Shown here: positions 7,885-14,238 of the stretch, one piece after another | Layout of the letters: the number at the start of each line of letters is the position of its first letter | How positions within the stretch are numbered: the stretch's first letter is position 1 | Assembly (NCBI GenBank): GCA_012837525.1 | Contig: DUQZ01000060.1 | Location: 1 to 55,110 of the forward strand | Direction of reading: 5' to 3' | Origin: Clostridiales bacterium | GTDB taxonomy: Bacteria; Bacillota; Clostridia; Christensenellales; Aristaeellaceae | DNA length: 55,110 nucleotides | Made by a program: the position numbers and the translations under genes | The notes under the pieces: model-generated | Seen by the model: only the letters and a program-made list of their open reading frames with translations | Told to the model about the DNA's origin: nothing | Database searches by the model: none

Positions 7885-9822
7885 ATGATCCTTGATATTG
7901 CGCATGTTTCAAAATCCTTTGGCACAGACCTTGTGCTGAAGGATGTTTCTTTGCGTGTGCAGGCCAAGGACCGTATCGGCCTGGTGGGTGTGAACGGCAG
8001 CGGAAAGAGCACGCTGCTCAAAATCATCAACCAGGATCTGCAGGCGGATGAGGGCATCATCAACAGCCAGCGCGGCATCAAGATTGGCTACATGACGCAA
8101 ATGTTTATGCCCAAAGCGGGCAGGTCTGTGCTGGAAGAAGCGCAGGACGCGCTTGCGCATTTCCATGATCTTGAGCGCAAACTCCGCGCCCTGGAGCAGC
8201 AGATGAGCGAGCCTGCCCACCAAAACAGCATGGATGCCATCATGCATGACTATGCCCGGCTCACAGAGCAGTTTGAGCGGGGCGGGGGATATGAGGCCAA
8301 CTCACAGGTGCAGGGCGTTTTGTATGGCCTTGGATTTACACAGGAGCAGCTTGAGCAGGAAGCCGCCACGCTTTCCGGTGGGGAGCTGACCAAACTGGGG
8401 CTTGCCAATCTCCTTTTACAGAAGCCTGATGTATTGCTGCTGGATGAGCCCACCAACCATTTGGATATGGAGACCATGGCTTGGCTGGAAGGCTTTTTAA
8501 ACGAATACGATGGCGCGGTCATTGTGGTATCCCATGACCGCTACTTCCTGGATGCCGTGTGCACCGGCATCACCGAGCTGTTGTTTGGTGTGAGTGAACA
8601 CTATCAGGGCAATTATTCCAACTACCTCACACAGCGGGATGAGCGCTTCAAGGTACGCAACAAAGCCTATGAGTTGCAGCAAAAAGAGATCATGCGCCAG
8701 CGCGCCATCATCGCCCGCTTCCGCAGCTTTAACCGCGAAAAATCCATCCGCGCGGCAGAAAGCCGCGAGAAAGCGCTGCAGCGCATGGAATTGTTGGAGC
8801 GGCCTGATGAGGAAAAGCAGGTTCAGTTTCGGTTTGAAACCAAACGCCTGATTGGCGATATCGCGCTGGAAGCAGAAGGCCTGTCAAAATCCTACGGGGA
8901 ACGAACCCTGTTTTCGGACCTTTCCTTAAACATCAGGGGTGGGGACCGTATCGCCTTAATCGGCGCCAATGGCATTGGCAAGACCACGCTGATTCGCTGC
9001 ATCATGGGCAAGGAATCATTTGACACGGGTGAGGTGCGCTTTGGCAACAAGGCGCAGGTGGGGTACTATGACCAGCGGCAGTTGGATTTAAACCTGGAGA
9101 ATGATGTGCTCAACGAGGTGTGGGACGCCTTCCCTACCCTCAACCAGACGCAAATCAGAAACGCGTTGGGCTTGTTCCTCTTTCGTGGGGATGATGTTTT
9201 TATGCCCATCCACCTGCTTTCCGGTGGGGAGCGCGCCCGGGTGAGCCTGGTCAAGCTGATGCTGAAGAAGGATAATTTTTTAATCCTGGACGAACCCACC
9301 AACCACCTGGATGCGGACAGCAGAGAAGCGCTGGAGCACGCGCTGGAGGGCTTTGAAGGCACCATCCTGGCAGTATCACACGACCGGTATTTTATCAACC
9401 GGTTTGCCAACAAGGTGTTTGTGTTGCAAGATGGCGGCATCAGCGCCTATCACGGCAATTACAACGATTATCAGGCAGAGCTAAACCGCCTGGCGACAGC
9501 TGCTGATGCAGCCCATCCTGACAAGACCCGTACGGAGCTTGCCAAGGAACGCAGGGCCATGCGCATGAGGGAGGAAGAACAGCATCGTTTGCGCGGCAAC
9601 ATCAAACAGGCGGAAGAAGCGGTGCACGCGGCTGAGGAGGAGTATAACCTGGCCGTCCAGGCGCAGGCGGATCCTGATATTTATATGGATCCTATCAAAG
9701 CCGCGCAGCAGGGCGCCTTATGCAATCGCTTGCAGGAGCAGGTGGAAACCTTGTTCTCACAGTGGGCACAGGCAGAGCAGGAACTGGCCGATTTTCTGCA
9801 CGAAACCGAGGCGGATGCATGA
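7885..9822 (+). CDS. ABC-F family ATP-binding protein (ribosome-associated, YdiF/YheS-like)
   Basis: The 645-residue product has two ABC ATPase domains and no membrane segment. Walker A motifs are GVNGSGKST (about residue 36) and GANGIGKTT (about 358); the signatures are LSGGELTKLGLA and LSGGERARVSL, each followed by LLDEPTNHLD or ILDEPTNHLD. The inter-domain linker contains FNREKSIRAAESREKALQRME, typical of the YdiF-like branch. A C-terminal charged coiled coil (about 560-640) is present. ABC-F proteins bind the ribosomal E site and relieve stalling or confer antibiotic protection; which applies cannot be told. The ribosome binding site is weak (AGG at 7872), so ATG 7885 is the likely but not certain start. 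Confidence 0.9.
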   Translation: MILDIAHVSKSFGTDLVLKDVSLRVQAKDRIGLVGVNGSGKSTLLKIINQDLQADEGIINSQRGIKIGYMTQMFMPKAGRSVLEEAQDALAHFHDLERKLRALEQQMSEPAHQNSMDAIMHDYARLTEQFERGGGYEANSQVQGVLYGLGFTQEQLEQEAATLSGGELTKLGLANLLLQKPDVLLLDEPTNHLDMETMAWLEGFLNEYDGAVIVVSHDRYFLDAVCTGITELLFGVSEHYQGNYSNYLTQRDERFKVRNKAYELQQKEIMRQRAIIARFRSFNREKSIRAAESREKALQRMELLERPDEEKQVQFRFETKRLIGDIALEAEGLSKSYGERTLFSDLSLNIRGGDRIALIGANGIGKTTLIRCIMGKESFDTGEVRFGNKAQVGYYDQRQLDLNLENDVLNEVWDAFPTLNQTQIRNALGLFLFRGDDVFMPIHLLSGGERARVSLVKLMLKKDNFLILDEPTNHLDADSREALEHALEGFEGTILAVSHDRYFINRFANKVFVLQDGGISAYHGNYNDYQAELNRLATAADAAHPDKTRTELAKERRAMRMREEEQHRLRGNIKQAEEAVHAAEEEYNLAVQAQADPDIYMDPIKAAQQGALCNRLQEQVETLFSQWAQAEQELADFLHETEADA

Positions 9823-9898
9823 TATGGCCATATAATGTTGCCAATTAACACATAAATACCTGTAAATTGTTTTCATCCTGTTTTTACAAAGACAAACC

Positions 9899-9928
9899 TT
9901 GACGAAGTCTGTTGATTGAGGGTATGAT
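9899..9928 (+). promoter_or_regulatory. Promoter of the metNIQ leader transcript
   Basis: TTGACG (9899-9904) and TATGAT (9923-9928) are separated by 18 bases. Transcription would begin around 9935, giving a leader of about 175 bases before metN. No S-box (SAM riboswitch) core or T-box sequence was found between this promoter and metN. Confidence 0.7.
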
Positions 9929-9960
9929 TTTGGCAATTGATTTTTGGGAGGAGGGATCAC

Positions 9961-10032
9961 ATGTCCGCTATGATGATGCGAATGTCCATGATGTGCGTGA
10001 TGAATGATCCCGTACTTCTTGGTTTGCGCTGA
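9961..10032 (+). CDS. Methionine-rich leader peptide of the metNIQ operon (candidate)
   Basis: A 23-codon reading frame begins MSAMMMRMSMMCVM and ends PVLLGLR. Eight of 23 residues are Met (positions 1, 4, 5, 6, 8, 10, 11, 14). A strong GGAGGAGGG at about 9947-9955 precedes the ATG at normal spacing, so it should be translated well. It sits between a consensus promoter and an intrinsic terminator, directly upstream of the methionine ABC importer. This is the arrangement of classical amino-acid leader peptides (his, trp, leu), here with methionine. I infer that ribosome stalling at the Met codons controls read-through; translation itself is unproven, and several AUGs could serve as starts. Confidence 0.75.
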   Translation: MSAMMMRMSMMCVMNDPVLLGLR

Positions 10033-10071
10033 TTGTTAGGCGAAATGCCGTTCAATGCCCGCTTGCCGAAG
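10018..10071 (+). promoter_or_regulatory. Candidate antiterminator pairing in the metNIQ leader
   Basis: CTTGGTTTGCG (10018-10028), the last codons of the leader peptide, can pair with CGCTTGCCGAAG (10060-10071): three pairs, a bulged base, three pairs including one G-U, a 2x2 U internal loop, and three pairs. The 3' partner overlaps the 5' arm of the terminator stem, so the two structures exclude each other. A ribosome stalled with codon 14 in the A site would leave 10018-10028 free; one at the stop codon (10030-10032) would cover it. The pairing was found by eye and is imperfect. Confidence 0.45.
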
Positions 10072-10093
10072 TGCGAAGCGGGCTTTTTGTTTT
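10057..10093 (+). terminator. Intrinsic terminator (attenuator) between leader peptide and metN
   Basis: An 8-bp stem GCCCGCTT/AAGCGGGC (10057-10064 and 10076-10083), an 11-base loop and the tail TTTTTGTTTT. It begins 24 bases after the leader-peptide stop and ends just before the GAGGTGAAGGGAG region in front of metN. A terminator upstream of the operon it would silence argues for conditional attenuation. Confidence 0.8.
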
Positions 10094-10110
10094 GAGGTGA
10101 AGGGAGCTTT

Positions 10111-11124
10111 ATGGTGTCAGGACAGGTGCTGATTGAGGTCAATGGGTTAAAGAAGATATTTTCGGACGCAGAAAACCGTGTCATCGCGCTGAATGATATC
10201 AGCCTGAAGGTGCTGGAGGGTGAAATCTACGGCATTGTTGGCATGTCCGGCGCAGGCAAGTCCACACTCATTCGCTGCATCAACCGTCTGGATACCCCCA
10301 ATGAAGGACAAATCCTTTATCGCGGCGATGACATCCTCTTGATGGACCGCAACCAATTGTTAACAACCCGCAGGAAAATGGGGATGATCTTCCAGCAGTT
10401 CAACCTGTTCATGCAGCGCACCATTGCGGAAAACGTGCGCTACCCGCTGGAGATTGCCGGCGTATCCCGCAAAAAGGCAGACCAGCGCGTGATGGAATTG
10501 CTTGAGATAGTGGGCTTAACCGACAAGGCAACAGCTTATCCGGTGCAGTTGTCCGGCGGTCAGCGCCAGCGGGTGGGCATCGCCCGGGCGCTGGCAAGTG
10601 AGCCGGATGTGCTGCTTTGCGATGAAGCCACCAGCGCGCTGGACCCAATGACCACCCAGTCCATCCTGGATTTGCTGCAGGACATCAACAGAAGGCTGGG
10701 CATCACGATTCTATTGATTACGCATGAGATGGCGGTCATCCGCCAGATCTGCCACCGGGTTGCCATCCTGGATGGCGGCAGGGTGGTTGAGGAGGGCAGT
10801 GTGGACGAAGTCTTCCTCAACACCAAGTCTGAAGCCGGAAAGCGCCTGTTTGGCGTGCTGCCAGAACAGTCATCAGAGGACCCGGGTGTACCCTCGCTGC
10901 GCATTGTGTTTGACGGCGCGGCGGCAGAGAAGCCTGTGATCTCAACGCTGTCGCAGGAAACTGGCGTCTCTGTGAACATCCTGTCAGCGAACATGAATCA
11001 TCTGCAGGGCAAAATGTATGGTCAAATGATCATTGAAAAGCCCGTTTCTGAAGATGAAAACAAGGCTGTCATCGACTACCTACTCAAGCAGGGGTTGACA
11101 GTCAAGGAGGTGAATAAACCATGA
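10111..11124 (+). CDS. metN: Methionine ABC transporter, ATP-binding protein
   Basis: This 337-residue ATPase powers D/L-methionine import through MetI. It shows Walker A GMSGAGKS (residues 44-51), the Q-loop region MIFQQFNLF, the signature LSGGQRQRVGIARALA, Walker B LLCDEATSALDP and the H-loop LLITHEM. A C-terminal NIL domain (about 265-335), the Met-binding regulatory domain typical of MetN, allows feedback inhibition of transport by internal methionine. It overlaps metI by 4 bases (ATGA). Transcription is probably governed by the Met-rich leader upstream. Confidence 0.94.
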   Translation: MVSGQVLIEVNGLKKIFSDAENRVIALNDISLKVLEGEIYGIVGMSGAGKSTLIRCINRLDTPNEGQILYRGDDILLMDRNQLLTTRRKMGMIFQQFNLFMQRTIAENVRYPLEIAGVSRKKADQRVMELLEIVGLTDKATAYPVQLSGGQRQRVGIARALASEPDVLLCDEATSALDPMTTQSILDLLQDINRRLGITILLITHEMAVIRQICHRVAILDGGRVVEEGSVDEVFLNTKSEAGKRLFGVLPEQSSEDPGVPSLRIVFDGAAAEKPVISTLSQETGVSVNILSANMNHLQGKMYGQMIIEKPVSEDENKAVIDYLLKQGLTVKEVNKP

Positions 11125-11783
11125 GCTGGGACCAACTGTTGCCACTGATTCTGGAAGGGTTATGGGATACGCTGTACATGACCATCCCCTCAACCGTGCT
11201 GTCCTATCTCATCGGTATGCCCCTGGGTGTCCTGCTGGTGATCACCAGCAAGGAAGGGATTCGCCCGATGCCTGTACTGCAATCAGTTTTGGGCGTGACC
11301 ATCAACTTCCTTAGGTCCATCCCGTTTATCATTCTGCTCGTCCTGCTCTTTCCGGTGACGCGCGCGGTGATGGGACGGGCCATCGGGACACAATCCATCA
11401 TCTTTCCCCTGGTCATCAGCGCTTTTCCGTATGTGGCCAGGATGGTGGAAGGAGCCATCCGGGAAGTGGACCACGGCGTGATTGAAGCCGCGCAGTCCAT
11501 GGGATCAACAGATTGGCAGGTTATCCGCAAAGTGATGATTCCAGAAGCGCTTCCTTCCCTCCTAAACGGCGCAGCCATCTGCATGGTAACCATCCTGGGT
11601 TATACCGCCATGGCCAGCGCGGCCGGCGGCGGCGGACTGGGCGCCCTTGCCATCACCAAAGGGCTGAACATGCGCAAGTATGAAATCATGTACTCAGCCA
11701 GCCTGACACTGGTTGCCATGGTGCAGATTATGACCCTGTTTGGCAATCAGATCAGCAAAAAACTGGACCATCGTATCAAATAA
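11121..11783 (+). CDS. metI: Methionine ABC transporter, permease
   Basis: A 220-residue membrane protein of the BPD-transport type with about five hydrophobic helices. It carries the EAA-type coupling motif EAAQSMGSTDWQVIRKVMIPEALP at about residues 121-144, which contacts MetN, and the GYTAMASAAGGGGLGALA segment characteristic of MetI-type permeases. It forms the membrane channel as a dimer. The start overlaps the metN stop, and GGAGG in the end of metN serves as its ribosome binding site, so translation is coupled. Confidence 0.94.
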   Translation: MSWDQLLPLILEGLWDTLYMTIPSTVLSYLIGMPLGVLLVITSKEGIRPMPVLQSVLGVTINFLRSIPFIILLVLLFPVTRAVMGRAIGTQSIIFPLVISAFPYVARMVEGAIREVDHGVIEAAQSMGSTDWQVIRKVMIPEALPSLLNGAAICMVTILGYTAMASAAGGGGLGALAITKGLNMRKYEIMYSASLTLVAMVQIMTLFGNQISKKLDHRIK

Positions 11784-11809
11784 ACTGTGAAAACAGAAAG
11801 GAAATCAAC

Positions 11810-12646
11810 ATGAAAAAGGCATTATCTATCCTGGTCGTTCTTATTCTGGCCCTGGGGCTTGTCACTGCTACTGCTGAGAACAAAGTCATCCGCGTCGCGG
11901 CATCCGCCAACCCGCATGAAATCCTGCTCAACTTCGTCAAGGACGACTTGAAGGAACTGGGTTTTGACCTGGAAGTCACCTGGATTGACGGCTATGTGTT
12001 GCAAAATCCCGCCACTTCCGCCGGGGAATATGAAGCCAACTTCTTCCAGCACCGCCCGTATTTGAACAAGTACAACGAGTCCGTTGGTGAGGCAGAGCAG
12101 CTGGTCGCCGTCATCCCGGTCCATTATGAGCCCTTTGGCATCTATCCCGGCACCAAGAAAGCGCTGGAAGACCTGGTGGATGGCGACAGCATCGCCGTGC
12201 CCAACGATCCCTCCAACGAAACCCGCGCCTTGCTGCTGCTGCAGGAAGCTGGCCTGATCACCCTGCCCGAGGGCACCACCGGGGACAGCACGGTAACCAA
12301 ACTGGATGTGAAGCCCGGCTCTGTGAACCTTGAGATCGTCGAGGTGGACGCGGAACGCCTGCCCGCCACCCTGGAAGATGTGGCCTTTGCGGTCATCAAC
12401 GGCAACTACGCCATTCCGGCTGGCCTGTATCCCACCCGTGACGCTGTGAAGCTGGAAGGCACCCAGAGTGAGGCCGCCATCAACTATACCAACTATGTGG
12501 TTGTGCGCGCAGCGGATGTTGACGCCGATTTTGTGGATGCCCTGCGCAAGGTGCTGCATTCTGACAAGGTGCGTGACTTCCTGCTGACCAACGAGGACTT
12601 CAAAGGCGGCGTCGTGCCCAATTTTGAAGCGGCTCCAGCGGAGTAA
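11810..12646 (+). CDS. metQ: Methionine-binding protein of the ABC transporter, without lipobox
   Basis: The 278-residue product is a NlpA/MetQ-family substrate-binding protein, recognisable from RVAASANPHEILLNF, the LQNPATSAGEYEANFFQHRPYL region, and the IAVPNDPSNETRALLLL and AVINGNYAIPAGL segments. It captures methionine outside the membrane for MetNI. The N terminus (residues 1-22, KKALSILVVLILALGLVTATA) is a Sec signal peptide, but no cysteine follows it, so the lipobox that anchors most Gram-positive MetQ proteins is missing. AAAGGAAA precedes the ATG at 11810. A strong terminator closes the operon. Confidence 0.92.
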   Translation: MKKALSILVVLILALGLVTATAENKVIRVAASANPHEILLNFVKDDLKELGFDLEVTWIDGYVLQNPATSAGEYEANFFQHRPYLNKYNESVGEAEQLVAVIPVHYEPFGIYPGTKKALEDLVDGDSIAVPNDPSNETRALLLLQEAGLITLPEGTTGDSTVTKLDVKPGSVNLEIVEVDAERLPATLEDVAFAVINGNYAIPAGLYPTRDAVKLEGTQSEAAINYTNYVVVRAADVDADFVDALRKVLHSDKVRDFLLTNEDFKGGVVPNFEAAPAE

Positions 12647-12660
12647 ACCGCGCCAAACTA

Positions 12661-12692
12661 AGGCCGTGGGCAATAACGCCTGCGGTCTTTTT
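12661..12692 (+). terminator. Terminator of metNIQ
   Basis: An 11-bp stem AGGCCGTGGGC/GCCTGCGGTCT (with G-U pairs), loop AATAAC and a T tract, 14 bases after the metQ stop. Confidence 0.85.
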
Positions 12693-12694
12693 CG

Positions 12695-12724
12695 TTGACA
12701 AAGGTTTGTAAACTTGGATATAAT
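12695..12724 (+). promoter_or_regulatory. hisS-aspS promoter
   Basis: Perfect TTGACA (12695-12700) and perfect TATAAT (12719-12724) with 18 bases between them, immediately after the metQ terminator. Confidence 0.85.
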
Positions 12725-12730
12725 GCCACA

Positions 12731-12940
12731 AGACGCTGAAGGGAAGGTGCGGATGAGCCTTTCACAGAGAGAATGGCAGCGCTGGAAGCCGTTTAAAGCA
12801 ACTCACCGCGTGACACCCCGGAGTCTCCTGCGAGAGCAGGCGTTTTCCGCGATAAGGAGCACGAGTGGCATTAGCAATAATGCAAGCAGGGTGGCAACGC
12901 GATCAATCGTCCCGCGCAATCAGCGTGGGCGCATTTTTTT
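12731..12940 (+). promoter_or_regulatory. T-box riboswitch leader of hisS-aspS
   Basis: The leader contains the T-box core AGGGTGGCAACGCG (12888-12901) followed by an intrinsic terminator (stem CCCGCGC/GCGTGGG at 12911-12917 and 12923-12929, then seven T's at 12934-12940). Upstream are stem I features: the CAGAGAG bulge element and the GCTGGAAGC distal loop. I can pair AGAC with GTCT at the base of stem I and GCGG(A)TGAG with CTCACCGC above it, which places GTGACACCCCGGA in the specifier loop. That loop contains GACAC, an overlapping Asp codon (GAC) and His codon (CAC). Uncharged tRNA binding would favour the antiterminator and read-through. Confidence 0.88.
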
Positions 12941-12951
12941 AGGAGGAATGG

Positions 12952-14226
12952 ATGCACATTCAAAGCCCAAAGGGAACCAGGGACATGCTGCCAAAGGACA
13001 GCTTCTTATGGCAGTGGATTGAACATACCATGCGCAAGGAAGCGGCCCTGGCCAGCTATCTTGAGATCAGGACACCGGTTTTTGAGTATACAGAGTTGTT
13101 TGAGCGCGGCGTAGGGGATACAACGGATATTGTCCAAAAGGAGATGTATACCTTCCTTGACAAGGGGGACCGGTCCATCACGCTGAAGCCCGAGGGCACA
13201 GCGGGCGCGGTGCGCGCCTTGATCGAAAACAAGCTGTACGCGGAACCTCTGCCCGTTAAGATGTACTACCTGAATAACCCCATCTTCCGTTATGAAAACC
13301 CGCAGCACGGCCGTCTGCGGGAGCATCACCAGTTTGGCATGGAATGCTTTGGGGTCAAGGGTCCGACTGCGGACGCCGAGGTCATCATGACGGTGCTGAG
13401 GATCCTGAACCAATTGGGATTGCGTAACCTGTCCGTAAAGATCAATTCCATCGGCTGCCCGGTGTGCAGGCCTTCTTATCACGAGGCTTTGCGCGCTTAT
13501 TTGAAGGCGCATTTTGATGAACTATGTCCGCAGTGCAAGGAGCGGTATGACCGCAACCCCTTGCGGGTGCTGGATTGCAAGGAAAAATCCTGCCAGGTTA
13601 TCGCGCGAAATGCGCCCAGCATCCTGGATCATCTGTGCGAGGAGTGCGACACCCACTTTGAGGGCTTGCAGCAGCTGCTCAATGCGCGTCAGGTGCCCAT
13701 TTCCATTGACCCGCAGATTGTGCGCGGCCTTGATTATTACACCAAAACGGTGTTTGAGATCATCATGCAGTCGCCCCGCGGTGAGATGGCCCTTTGCGGC
13801 GGCGGCCGCTATGACGGCTTGGTGAAGGAAATTGGCGGCCCGGATATGCCGGGTGTAGGCTTTGGCATTGGCACGGAACGCATCATTCTGGAACTGCAAA
13901 ACCAGGGCATTGAAGCGCCAACGCGTGAGATTACCACCGTGTTTATCGCCAGCCTTGGTGAAGAAGGCCGCATGCCTGCCTACCAGCTGTGTATGGATTT
14001 GCGAGTTGCCGGCATCAAGGCGGATTTTGACCACATGAACCGCAGCCTCAAGGCGCAGTTCCGCTACGCGGACAAGTTGGGCGTTCCCTACATGGTCATC
14101 GCGGGCGGGGATGAACTTCAGCGGGGAACGGTTAAAATCAAAGAGATGAAAACAGGGGATGAAAAGGAAATTCCGCTTGCAGAAGCAGTCAGTACGATAA
14201 AAGCAATCATAACGCAAGATCAATAA
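12952..14226 (+). CDS. hisS: Histidyl-tRNA synthetase
   Basis: A class II synthetase of 424 residues that charges tRNA-His. The N-terminal QSPKGTRDMLP, the motif 2 stretch FRYENPQHGRLREHHQFGMECFG (split by the usual loop), the histidine motif RGLDYYTKTVFE and the GGGRYDGL segment are all present, with motif 3 as GFGIGTERIILEL. The insertion has paired cysteines (PVC, CPQC, CEEC) of a type found in many Firmicutes enzymes. AGGAGG at 12941 supports ATG 12952; the ATG four bases earlier is out of frame. It is controlled by the T-box and followed 12 bases later by aspS. Confidence 0.96.
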   Translation: MHIQSPKGTRDMLPKDSFLWQWIEHTMRKEAALASYLEIRTPVFEYTELFERGVGDTTDIVQKEMYTFLDKGDRSITLKPEGTAGAVRALIENKLYAEPLPVKMYYLNNPIFRYENPQHGRLREHHQFGMECFGVKGPTADAEVIMTVLRILNQLGLRNLSVKINSIGCPVCRPSYHEALRAYLKAHFDELCPQCKERYDRNPLRVLDCKEKSCQVIARNAPSILDHLCEECDTHFEGLQQLLNARQVPISIDPQIVRGLDYYTKTVFEIIMQSPRGEMALCGGGRYDGLVKEIGGPDMPGVGFGIGTERIILELQNQGIEAPTREITTVFIASLGEEGRMPAYQLCMDLRVAGIKADFDHMNRSLKAQFRYADKLGVPYMVIAGGDELQRGTVKIKEMKTGDEKEIPLAEAVSTIKAIITQDQ

Positions 14227-14238
14227 ACGGAGGGGCAT

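Noticed and set aside
9823..10110. SAM riboswitch or T-box in front of metN
   Set aside because: I looked for the S-box core and the AGGGTGG T-box sequence and found neither; the terminator is explained by the Met-rich leader.
11822..12673. 283-codon reverse frame opposite metQ
   Set aside because: It is a shadow of a well-supported gene, without a ribosome binding site or recognisable motifs.
12804..12806. CAC at 12804-12806 as the T-box His specifier
   Set aside because: These bases pair in the stem I helix GCGG(A)TGAG/CTCACCGC, so GACAC in the loop below is the better candidate.
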